Assembly: GCA_039795615.1 (NCBI GenBank)
Contig: JBDKLO010000002.1
Location: 1-10,767 of the forward strand
Source: UBA6136 sp039795615
Lineage (GTDB): Bacteria; Pseudomonadota; Gammaproteobacteria; Methylococcales; Methylococcaceae
Direction: 5' to 3'
Length of the DNA stretch: 10,767 nt
Numbering within the stretch: the stretch's first letter is position 1; each line of letters opens with the position of its first letter. Both the position numbers and the translations under genes were made by a program. Positions 1 through 5,667 of the stretch are shown one piece after another. The notes under the pieces were generated by a model. It ran no database searches and was not told where the DNA came from. It saw nothing but the letters and a program-made list of their open reading frames with translations.

Positions 1-1
1 A

Positions 2-43
2 AACTTCCTGGAAGCTCGCGCCAAAGGGGTGACGAGTGGTTGA
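2..43 (+). CDS. Possible 3' tail of an upstream gene (partial)
   Basis: An open frame entering from the left edge reads N-F-L-E-A-R-A-K-G-V-T-S-G and stops at TGA 41-43. It overlaps the GTG start of the next gene by 8 bases, a spacing common inside operons. Thirteen residues are too few to assign a family. A second frame entering from the edge stops at TGA 30-32, so which of the two is the real tail is uncertain. Confidence 0.25.
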   Translation, partial: NFLEARAKGVTSG

Positions 44-251
44 TCGCATGCAGGAAGACTTGCTGACCCCGGAAGATGCCGCTCGCATCACCGGCCTGAC
101 CCGATCCGAACTCGCTCATCATACCCACCACCGGACCTACGGCCTGCACAGCATTCATCGTGCCGGCAAGACCTGGTACCGCGCTGATACCCTCCGTCAC
201 TTCAGAACCAATCTCGAAGCGAATCGCGCAGCTGAATCTCTGTTCAGTTGA
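36..251 (+). CDS. Small helix-turn-helix (MerR/excisionase-like) DNA-binding protein
   Basis: This 71-residue protein resembles a single winged-helix domain of the HTH_17/MerR type. Residues 10-22 (LTPEDAARITGLT) match the start of such domains, where an 'LTPEEAA' helix is followed by a glycine turn and a recognition helix. K45-T-W-Y-R-A-D-T-L-R-H-F56 resembles the wing that ends in a conserved 'YR..DL..F' motif. No second domain is present, so it could be a small regulator, an excisionase-like factor or an accessory DNA-binding protein. The GTG start at 36 is favoured by a purine-rich AAAGGGG at 23-29. An ATG at 48 in the same frame is an alternative that removes four residues. The family call is by motif resemblance, and the target is unknown. 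Confidence 0.6.
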   Translation: MVDRMQEDLLTPEDAARITGLTRSELAHHTHHRTYGLHSIHRAGKTWYRADTLRHFRTNLEANRAAESLFS

Positions 252-296
252 TTCTCCTTTGACGGATTTTTGTCCGACAGGGACCTCATGACTCCG

Positions 297-323
297 TTCA
301 GGGGCGGCGCGAGCCGATACAAT
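297..323 (+). promoter_or_regulatory. Candidate sigma-70 promoter for the FAH-family gene
   Basis: TACAAT at 318-323 matches five of six bases of the -10 consensus and lies 32 bases before the ATG at 356. The best -35 candidate, TTCAGG at 297-302, is weak and the 15-base spacer is short. A GGAGG at 347-351 just before the ATG is the ribosome-binding site. Nothing else is evident between 252 and 355. Confidence 0.3.
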
Positions 324-355
324 GGGACCCATTCAGCCTGATCAGTGGAGGACCC

Positions 356-1162
356 ATGCGGATCATTCGATGCCTTGACCAGAACGGCTCCGTCCGGCAT
401 GCCGTGCCCTTGGATGATGGGAGGGCTCACGCCATTCGGGGGGATTTATTCGGTGACTTTGAGGTCACCGACGACGTCATCGAGATCCGAAAGCTACTCG
501 CTCCCTTGAAACCGGAAGCGATCCTCTGTATTGGACTCAACTACCGCGCCCATGCCGAGGAAACGCGTTCAGCGCTTCCCGAAAATCCGATCCTCTTCAT
601 GAAACATCCGGCCTCGGTCCAGCATCCTGGTGATCCGATCGAGTTGCCTCGAACGCTTCGCAGTGACCGGGTCGACTTCGAATGCGAGCTTGCGGTGGTA
701 ATCGGCAAGACGGCACGCAATGTTTCGAAAGAGCGCGCGCTCGATTATGTTTTGGGCTACACCTGCGGTAACGACGTCTCTGCCCGGGATTGGCAGAAAA
801 GCGGCGGGGGCGGCCAATGGTGCCGCGGCAAGACCTTCGATACGTTTTGTCCCTTGGGCCCTTCTTTGGTCACCACGGACGAAATCCCTAATCCCAATGC
901 GCTGGCCATCCGGACGCTTCTCAATGGTCAGGTGATGCAGGACTCGAATACCAGTGACATGATTTTCGATGTGCCCGCATTGATCGAATTCCTCAGTGCC
1001 AGTTGCACCCTGACGCCGGGCACGGTCATCCTGACCGGAACACCGCAAGGTGTCGGGATGGCGCGTGATCCTAGAGTCTGGTTGCAGGAAGGCGATACGA
1101 TTGCGATCGAGATTGAAGGGATCGGCACCCTCACTAATCCCGTGATGGCCGAACGCAACTGA
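356..1162 (+). CDS. Fumarylacetoacetate hydrolase (FAH) family protein
   Basis: This 268-residue cytosolic enzyme belongs to the FAH superfamily of divalent-metal hydrolases, isomerases and decarboxylases acting on 2-oxo or 1,3-dicarbonyl acids. It has a short N-terminal region (about 1-50) and a full FAH catalytic domain (about 54-265). The metal ligands are visible as E109-x-E111 (in DFECELAVVIG) and D140 (GNDVSARDWQ). H66 in NYRAHAEE matches the family's catalytic His region. K159 in RGKTFDTF and TGTPQGVG at 227-234 are further family motifs. The length fits the single-domain class (HpaG half, YcgM/FAHD1-like). The substrate cannot be read from sequence; FAHD1-like oxaloacetate decarboxylase or acylpyruvase and catabolic isomerase are all possible. 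A GGAGG sits 4 bases before the ATG. The TolC-family gene starts 16 bases after the stop, so the two may be cotranscribed without an obvious functional link. Confidence 0.9.
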   Translation: MRIIRCLDQNGSVRHAVPLDDGRAHAIRGDLFGDFEVTDDVIEIRKLLAPLKPEAILCIGLNYRAHAEETRSALPENPILFMKHPASVQHPGDPIELPRTLRSDRVDFECELAVVIGKTARNVSKERALDYVLGYTCGNDVSARDWQKSGGGGQWCRGKTFDTFCPLGPSLVTTDEIPNPNALAIRTLLNGQVMQDSNTSDMIFDVPALIEFLSASCTLTPGTVILTGTPQGVGMARDPRVWLQEGDTIAIEIEGIGTLTNPVMAERN

Positions 1163-1178
1163 GCCATCCTGAGCCTCC

Positions 1179-2663
1179 ATGATGAAACCTGTGCTCAGTT
1201 GCCTGTTTTTGGCCCTGTTTTTGATCGCAGGAGATACCTTTGCGGGCGAAGGCTTTCCGATGTACCCCGAGGATCCCTTCGGGACGCATGACGATGTCTC
1301 GACGACGCCCGGCCGATCCGCCACACAGGCGGGCAGTGATCCCTGTATTCCCCGGGGCGCCCACGGCGAGCGCTGGACGCTGGTCGATGTGATTGATCAG
1401 GCGCTTTGCCATAATCCCCAGACCCGTCAGGCTTGGGCTACGGCGAAGCAGCAGGCCTCTCAGTTCGGTTCAGCCGAATCGGCGTACCTTCCTTCGCTGA
1501 CCTTCAATATGCCGCTTTCTCGCAGCCAGAATACGGCCGGCGGTGGCATCAGCAATGGCGTACCGGTGAATGGTGGCGGTGGGGTAAAAAATACCCAGTA
1601 CACACGCGTTGTACCCCAGCTCAGCGTCAATTATCTGTTGTTTGACTTTGGTGGCCGTGCTGCACGCGTTGAAACCGCGCGTCAGGCGCTGGAGGCAGCC
1701 AACTGGCAACATGCGGCAACGATTCAGACGGTCCTTTTTTCAGCGCTGCAGGCTTACTATCAGCTGTTTGCGTCCAGGGCTTCACTGGAGGCGGCCGAGC
1801 AAACCGTGAAATCAATGCAGGTGGCCTATGATTCGGCGGCCTATCGATTCCAGGTAGGGTCCGCAGCACTCGGCGACAAGCTTCAGGCCCAGACCACTTT
1901 GGCACAAGCCAAGGTCAATCGGCGCACGGCCGAAGGGAACGCCAAGGCCGCACTGGGCGCGATCGCCAATGCGATGGGCCTCAATCCGCATCACAGCCTC
2001 GAATTTGAGGCCCCTAATCTGGTGGCTCCGGATCCTGAGCGGGAGAAGGATGTCGAGAGCCTGCTCGATATTGCCCGGGATGCCCGCCCAGACCTCGCGG
2101 CGGCCGAGGCTCAGGTCAAGTCCGGTCAGGCCAATGTGTTGGCCATGCGCTCCCAGGGAATGCCCCAGCTCTCGCTGGTCGGCAACTATTCCTATCTCGA
2201 CAGCATCAATTCGACAGCGATCTCAAGCTGGGCCGTGGGGGTTCAGGTTTCGGTGCCTCTCTTCACCGGCTTCAATAATTCCTATCAGGTCCGTGCAGCC
2301 GAAGAGCAGGTTGAGGCGCAGGCCGCATCGCGGGACCAGTTGGAACAGGCCATTACGCAATCGGTCTGGCAGGCCTACTACACGTTGGCGGCGACCAAGG
2401 ACAATCTTCATAACACCGAAGAATTGCTTGATAGTGCCAAGGAAGCCGAGCGTGTTGCCCTTGGGCGTTACCGCGAGGGGGTGGGAAATATCGTCGAGGT
2501 CACGAACGCCGAGAACAACCTCGCAAATGCCCGTTACAGCTATGTGCAGGCCCATTACAACTGGCGGATTGGCAAGGCACAGCTGGCGCAGGCGCTGGGA
2601 AGGCTTGATGCCGGGGATGTCGAGGCCGTCGAAGGCACCCGGCAAAATGGAGTGATCGAGTGA
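1179..2663 (+). CDS. TolC-family outer-membrane efflux/secretion channel
   Basis: This 494-residue protein is a TolC/OEP-family channel, which spans the outer membrane and periplasm for drug efflux or type I secretion. A signal peptide is clear: M-M-K, a hydrophobic core, and probable cleavage after T-F-A at residue 22. The two tandem OEP halves are visible. Half one runs from about 67 (WTLVDVIDQALCHNPQTRQAW) through LLFDFGGRAARVETARQALE at 153-172. Half two runs from about 295 (LLDIARDARPDLAAAEAQV) through VPLFTGFNNSYQVRAAEEQV at 359-378 and YREGVGNIVEVTNAENNLAN at 431-450. C56 and C77 are the only mature cysteines and could form a disulfide near the entrance. The Gly/Asn-rich stretch at 120-138 fits an extracellular loop of the first half. 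The ATG at 1179 is followed by a second ATG at 1182, and the ribosome-binding site is weak. No pump or adaptor gene is adjacent. Confidence 0.93.
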   Translation: MMKPVLSCLFLALFLIAGDTFAGEGFPMYPEDPFGTHDDVSTTPGRSATQAGSDPCIPRGAHGERWTLVDVIDQALCHNPQTRQAWATAKQQASQFGSAESAYLPSLTFNMPLSRSQNTAGGGISNGVPVNGGGGVKNTQYTRVVPQLSVNYLLFDFGGRAARVETARQALEAANWQHAATIQTVLFSALQAYYQLFASRASLEAAEQTVKSMQVAYDSAAYRFQVGSAALGDKLQAQTTLAQAKVNRRTAEGNAKAALGAIANAMGLNPHHSLEFEAPNLVAPDPEREKDVESLLDIARDARPDLAAAEAQVKSGQANVLAMRSQGMPQLSLVGNYSYLDSINSTAISSWAVGVQVSVPLFTGFNNSYQVRAAEEQVEAQAASRDQLEQAITQSVWQAYYTLAATKDNLHNTEELLDSAKEAERVALGRYREGVGNIVEVTNAENNLANARYSYVQAHYNWRIGKAQLAQALGRLDAGDVEAVEGTRQNGVIE

Positions 2664-2983
2664 ACCCGTTGAGTCCCCTTCGCCCCCTTCTGATCCTCTG
2701 GGTCATGGCCCTTTCAGGGTGTTCGACATTAGGAACGGATTTTGAGGAAAACAATGCCCTCAAGATCCGGAAGGGCATGACGCGTGATGAAGTCATCGCG
2801 GTCATGGGCTCCCCGCCCAGCGAGGTCGAAGGGACCAACGACTGGCGACTGACCTGGATCTTTACCGTCTCGGATCCCATCTCCTTTGGTTCACGCTCCA
2901 AGCGTGTGACGGTGACCTTTGATGATCGCGGAAAGGCCGAGGGGGTTCCTCCGGGCGGGATCGTTCCGGACCTTTACCAGTAG
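2660..2983 (+). CDS. SmpA/OmlA (BamE-like) small lipoprotein
   Basis: This 107-residue protein carries a lipoprotein signal peptide with lipobox L-S-G-C at 18-21, so C21 is the lipidated residue. Serine follows the cysteine, which favours outer-membrane sorting. The mature part has KIRKGMTRDEVIAVMGSPP at 36-54, the typical SmpA/OmlA core also found in BamE, then W62 and W66 and a strand-rich end with RVTVTFDDRGK. Size and layout match BamE of the beta-barrel assembly complex, but sequence outside the core differs, so it may be a relative rather than BamE itself. The GTG start at 2660 overlaps the TolC-family stop in GTGA, and a GGAG at 2649-2652 sits 7 bases upstream, which supports this start and translational coupling. 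That arrangement suggests a link to the neighbouring channel. Confidence 0.8.
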   Translation: MNPLSPLRPLLILWVMALSGCSTLGTDFEENNALKIRKGMTRDEVIAVMGSPPSEVEGTNDWRLTWIFTVSDPISFGSRSKRVTVTFDDRGKAEGVPPGGIVPDLYQ

Positions 2984-2989
2984 TAAGGA

Positions 2990-3844
2990 TCAGGAATCCT
3001 CAAGCCGTTGATTGTAGTCATCGAAGCCGACGACATCGAGCAGATGACGAAATCCGACTTGAGTTTCTGGCATGTCACCTGACTTTAGGGTCGCAAGGGC
3101 CTGCTCCATCGCTGCTACAGCGGATCCGATGAGCGCCAGAGGGTAGGCCGCAATCCGGAAGCCCAGGGCTTCAAGTTCCGCCGCAGAAAGAACCGGTGTT
3201 TTCCCGCCATGGATCAGATTGGCCATGGTCGGTTTTTTCACCCGGCGGTTGAACGCCTCCATTTCGGCGACAGCCTGGGGCGCTTCCAGAAAAAGAATAT
3301 CGGCCCCAAGGTCTTCAAAGGCCTCCATGCGCCATAGCGCCTCTTCGATCCCGAGCGTTGCGCGGGCATCGGTCCGGGCCAGAATCAGAATCTCGGCCCC
3401 CGCATCACGCGCCCTGATGGCCGCCTTGATACGGATAAGAGCCTCTTCGCGACTCACGACCTCCTTACCCTGGGTATGCCCACAGCGTTTGGGGGCGACC
3501 TGATCCTCGATCATGATGGCTGCAAACCCAGCACGGGCATAGCCTTCAACAGTGCGGTGAACATTGGCGACATTGCCATACCCGGTATCCCCGTCACCGA
3601 TCACTGGAATCGAGACTGATTCCAGTATCGATCGACCCTGATCGATCATCTCGCCATAGGAAATGAGTCCGGTATCCGGGAGACCCAGTCGGGCAGCCGC
3701 CACGGAGAACCCGCTCATGAAGGTCAGGGGAAATCCGGCACGTTCGATCAATCGTGCCGAAAGCCCGTCAAAGCAGCAGGGCATGACCAGAAGATCGGGC
3801 CCCTCCAGGAGGCGCCGAAGGACCTCTGTCCCCCCGAGGGCCAT
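2990..3844 (-). CDS. Isocitrate lyase/PEP mutase superfamily enzyme
   Basis: This 284-residue TIM-barrel enzyme belongs to the superfamily containing methylisocitrate lyase (PrpB), 2,3-dimethylmalate lyase, oxaloacetate decarboxylase, PEP mutase and carboxyphosphonoenolpyruvate mutase. Family motifs occur in order: PCCFDGLSARL at 22-32, MSGF at 43-46, GDGDTGYGN at 83-91 (Mg-binding Asp), EDQVAPKRCGH at 113-123, ARTDAR at 156-161 and FLEAP at 185-189. The intact K119-R-C-G-H, with C121 as the expected acid/base cysteine, favours a C-C bond lyase over a phosphonate mutase. The exact substrate is unresolved. No prpC, prpD or phosphonate genes are nearby. The ATG lies 10 bases after the stop of the L,D-transpeptidase gene and the ribosome-binding site is poor, so coupled translation is likely. 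It converges with the lipoprotein gene, 6 bases apart, with no convincing terminator between them. Confidence 0.88.
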   Translation of the reverse strand: MALGGTEVLRRLLEGPDLLVMPCCFDGLSARLIERAGFPLTFMSGFSVAAARLGLPDTGLISYGEMIDQGRSILESVSIPVIGDGDTGYGNVANVHRTVEGYARAGFAAIMIEDQVAPKRCGHTQGKEVVSREEALIRIKAAIRARDAGAEILILARTDARATLGIEEALWRMEAFEDLGADILFLEAPQAVAEMEAFNRRVKKPTMANLIHGGKTPVLSAAELEALGFRIAAYPLALIGSAVAAMEQALATLKSGDMPETQVGFRHLLDVVGFDDYNQRLEDS

Positions 3845-3854
3845 GATGGGGGTC

Positions 3855-4814
3855 TCAGCGTGAGGGGGAGGTATTTACCGATTCCACGCTCGAAGCCCCG
3901 TAATTGTCAGACTGCGGGGTGTATCGAGCGCCGCCCTGAGCCGCCTGAATTTGGTCATATTCGCTCTGGGTCACGGATTTGAGCTGAGAGGGTGCCGGCG
4001 TGGTGCCATCATCGACGATCGGCTGTGACAGAGGACCGTCTGAACTTGCGCCGACAGAGGAGGGTGTATTGACCCGATCCCAGCGGGGACCCGGCCCAAT
4101 AATCACCAGAGTTCGGTAAGCCATCACGGTTGCACCGGTTTTCCGACCGGTTTTCTCGTTGATCTGGTCGACCGCCCCATAGCCACTGTGTCCGACCAGG
4201 TGGAACATTTCTTCTGCCCGGTAATCCTCTTCATGGACACAGCCGTGGGATTCCGCTGCCTTGCCCATGTCCTCGATCGAATGTCTATCCAGAGACGAGT
4301 GGAGCGCTTCGCCCCCATGGAAGAAGACCGACCACAGCATCGGGGCATCGTATTCACGAGACCAGTGGCTGGATGAAAACCCCTTGGGGCTGAAGTAACC
4401 GGAGAGCGTCTCATGTCCCTGCATGCCGGTGGAGACCAGCCAGTAGTAGATGAGGCCAGCCCCACGTTGGTAAACCCTGAGAGTTTGCTGGCGTCCCCAG
4501 AAATCATCATCGGCCTTGCTGATGACGACGATCAGGTTGTAACTTGAGAAATCCGGATCATCGAGGGGATTCGGGAGGTTAGCGGCCTCCTTGGGATCAG
4601 GATCCTGATAGGGTGAAAAGGCTTTGGTCACACCGAAGACGTGGTGCGGATCTGCTGCAGGATCACTTTCATAGCGGCTTTGCGGCTGCGTTCTTGGGAA
4701 ATCGCCCCAGGGGCCATCGGGTCCACCATTCATGGCCAGACACGAAAAGCTCATGCCGAAAAGCCAGGCGGCGAGGAGGGGGAGATATTTGACTGAACGG
4801 TGTGGCAAATTCAT
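3855..4814 (-). CDS. Secreted L,D-transpeptidase (YkuD-type catalytic domain)
   Basis: This 319-residue protein has a signal peptide (positive N-terminus, core about 11-25, likely cleavage after S-C-L-A at 27), so it acts in the periplasm. The YkuD domain spans about 91-240. Its catalytic signature is FFHGGEALH at 164-172 followed by S189-H-G-C192-V-H. H172 and the nucleophile C192 fit the H-x(14-17)-[S/T]-H-G-C pattern. Such enzymes make 3-3 peptidoglycan cross-links or attach proteins to peptide stems. The residue after C-V is H194, where Arg or Asn is usual. The C-terminal 75-80 residues are Ser/Pro/Gln-rich and probably disordered; no PG-binding or LysM domain is seen. AGGA lies 7 bases before the ATG. 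Upstream, a TATGAT-like -10 (complement of 4842-4847) lacks a clear -35 element, so a promoter is possible but unproven. Confidence 0.85.
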   Translation of the reverse strand: MNLPHRSVKYLPLLAAWLFGMSFSCLAMNGGPDGPWGDFPRTQPQSRYESDPAADPHHVFGVTKAFSPYQDPDPKEAANLPNPLDDPDFSSYNLIVVISKADDDFWGRQQTLRVYQRGAGLIYYWLVSTGMQGHETLSGYFSPKGFSSSHWSREYDAPMLWSVFFHGGEALHSSLDRHSIEDMGKAAESHGCVHEEDYRAEEMFHLVGHSGYGAVDQINEKTGRKTGATVMAYRTLVIIGPGPRWDRVNTPSSVGASSDGPLSQPIVDDGTTPAPSQLKSVTQSEYDQIQAAQGGARYTPQSDNYGASSVESVNTSPSR

Positions 4815-4892
4815 TGGGGCATCCTAGAGGTCATTACCGTCATCATAACTGACGCAAGAAACCTAAGGCACTGCTCATTTCAGGAGATTGGA

Positions 4893-5081
4893 TTACCAGT
4901 TGTCCTTGATATACCGGTAATTGACGATCTCACGGCAGACCCAGGTCGGGAGCTGGAACCCTGAAGGCGTTTCGCAACTAGACGCGTAAATCTGGACATT
5001 TTCTTGCCAGATGTTAATACCGAAATAGATGCCAAGGGCCAGTGCGATGAGAATAGCGAGCGTATGAATGGCCTTCATCAT
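4893..5081 (-). CDS. Small single-pass membrane/secreted protein, function unknown
   Basis: This 62-residue protein starts at tandem ATGs (5081 and 5078). Residues 4-22 form one hydrophobic segment, a membrane anchor or uncleaved signal. A polar domain of about 40 residues with two cysteines (C36 and C49) follows, which could form a disulfide outside the cytoplasm. The frame stays open further upstream to 5168, but the tandem ATG is preferred. It sits in a TGATG junction with the stop of the preceding gene, has a GGGAAG purine stretch just upstream, and begins a standard hydrophobic N-terminus. I do not recognise a family. Its coupling to the other small membrane protein suggests the two work together. 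The transpeptidase gene starts 78 bases downstream with no visible terminator between. Confidence 0.6.
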   Translation of the reverse strand: MMKAIHTLAILIALALGIYFGINIWQENVQIYASSCETPSGFQLPTWVCREIVNYRYIKDNW

Positions 5082-5311
5082 CAGTCTTCCCGGTAGCGGT
5101 TCCTGCGAATGCGGACCTCGATGCGAGCAACGCGACCCAGAATCTCCGACATTCCCCAGGACATCCATGCGGCCAGAATGGCGCCAAACCCGATGTCCAT
5201 CATGAGATTGGGAAAACCTTCCCCGGAAAGGATACCCGCTGCACAGGCGATGAAGCCCGCCACGGAAAAGCCCAGAGTCAATCGTGCAAAGACCGGTTCA
5301 AGTGAATACAT
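5081..5311 (-). CDS. Small two-helix membrane protein, function unknown
   Basis: This 76-residue protein has two predicted transmembrane segments: about 11-29 (Ala/Gly-rich, FSVAGFIACAAGIL) and about 38-57 (IGFGAILAAWMSWGM). A strongly basic C-terminal tail (about 60-74, six Arg) would be cytoplasmic, placing both ends inside as a hairpin. AAGGAG about 8 bases before the ATG at 5311 is a good ribosome-binding site and fixes the start. The stop overlaps the next start by one base (TGATG), so the pair is probably cotranslated. No family is recognised. Two-helix proteins of this size can be subunits of larger complexes, regulators or toxins, but nothing here discriminates between these. Confidence 0.65.
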   Translation of the reverse strand: MYSLEPVFARLTLGFSVAGFIACAAGILSGEGFPNLMMDIGFGAILAAWMSWGMSEILGRVARIEVRIRRNRYRED

Positions 5312-5427
5312 GAGGGGTTCTCCTTCAGGCCCTGGAGCATCGAAAGCCCCGGCACGGGTCGTTGTTTTGTCGACGATGTGGTCGTCTTTGTAAATGGATC
5401 GTTTCTCTGACAGAAAAGGTCGGGATT

Positions 5428-5454
5428 AGTTCAACGAATTCATGGAGTTCAACG
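5428..5454. repeat. Perfect 9-base direct repeat, 18-base period
   Basis: AGTTCAACG occurs at 5428-5436 and again at 5446-5454, separated by 9 bases. The 18-base period is near two helical turns, the geometry expected for two tandem binding sites of one regulator. It lies between divergent transcription units. The function is inferred from position only. Confidence 0.4.
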
Positions 5455-5488
5455 GGCTTTTTTCTTTTCATTCATGCCGCGAATCGTT

Positions 5489-5502
5489 TCATTAGTAAAT
5501 GA
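5489..5502. promoter_or_regulatory. Short inverted repeat, possible operator
   Basis: TCATT-AGTA-AATGA is a perfect 5-base inverted repeat with a 4-base spacer in the AT-rich part of the divergent gap. It lies just upstream of the weak TATATC element at 5516. Its size would suit a dimeric repressor, but a match this short can arise by chance. Confidence 0.2.
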
Positions 5503-5565
5503 CGATTGGTTCTTTTATATCGGCTGTGGTCTCATGTAAAGGTCAGACGGAGGAACCGTGAGTTC

Positions 5566-5658
5566 ATGGGCCTCTGTTTTGTATTTTGCAGGGGCCCTTC
5601 GACCCCAAAAACCATATGCAGGACCTGCTTTGAAGCAGCTACCTGCGGATTCTGTTGA
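5566..5658 (+). CDS. Possible Cys-rich 30-residue leader peptide frame
   Basis: An ATG at 5566 opens a 30-codon frame ending at TGA 5656-5658, in the same frame as the next gene and 9 bases before its ATG. It encodes six cysteines (positions 4, 8, 18, 21, 27 and 30), high for its length. A strong GGAGGAA at 5549-5555 precedes it, but the 10-base gap to this ATG is long. A GTG at 5558, in another frame, is better spaced and opens a 58-codon frame running into the next gene. Either could be translated as a leader. Neither is confirmed, and chance is a fair explanation. Confidence 0.2.
   Translation: MGLCFVFCRGPSTPKTICRTCFEAATCGFC
5618..5646 (+). promoter_or_regulatory. Hairpin in the presumed leader of the repeat-protein gene
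   Basis: CTGCTT-TG-AAGCAG (5625-5638) is a perfect 6-base stem, enclosed by an outer GCAGG (5618-5622) and CCTGC (5642-5646) pairing across a small asymmetric internal loop. It ends 21 bases before the ATG at 5668, close enough to affect translation start. It is not followed by a T-run, so it is not an intrinsic terminator. Confidence 0.3.
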
Positions 5659-5667
5659 GGACCAGTC

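Larger units (their letters stand above)
5312..5667. other. 356-base gap between divergent genes
   Basis: No gene of standard size is convincing here. The part around 5440-5520 is AT-rich relative to the genes, fitting a control region for the genes leaving in both directions. It contains the AGTTCAACG direct repeat, the 5489-5502 inverted repeat, a TATATC at 5516-5521 that could be a weak -10 for rightward transcription (no good -35), a strong GGAGGAA at 5549-5555 followed by short open frames, and the 5618-5646 hairpin. No clear promoter for the leftward gene pair was found. Confidence 0.5.

Noticed and set aside
569..1324. 251-codon open frame on the - strand across the FAH-family gene
   Set aside because: It lies opposite a gene with complete FAH catalytic motifs, has an Arg/Gly/Asp-rich composition typical of antisense frames in GC-rich DNA, and has no recognisable domain.
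1969..2655. 228-codon + strand open frame inside the TolC-family gene
   Set aside because: The product is dominated by Arg, Ser and Pro and lies wholly within the TolC-family reading frame; it is a frame-shifted shadow.
2986..3000. AGGAT-CAGGA-ATCCT inverted repeat at the convergent 2983/2990 junction
   Set aside because: A 5-base stem without a T-run is too weak to call a terminator.
5373..5392. GACGA-TGTGG-TCGTC hairpin followed by TTTGT
   Set aside because: The stem is only 5 base pairs, the T-run is interrupted, and no gene ends nearby on the + strand.
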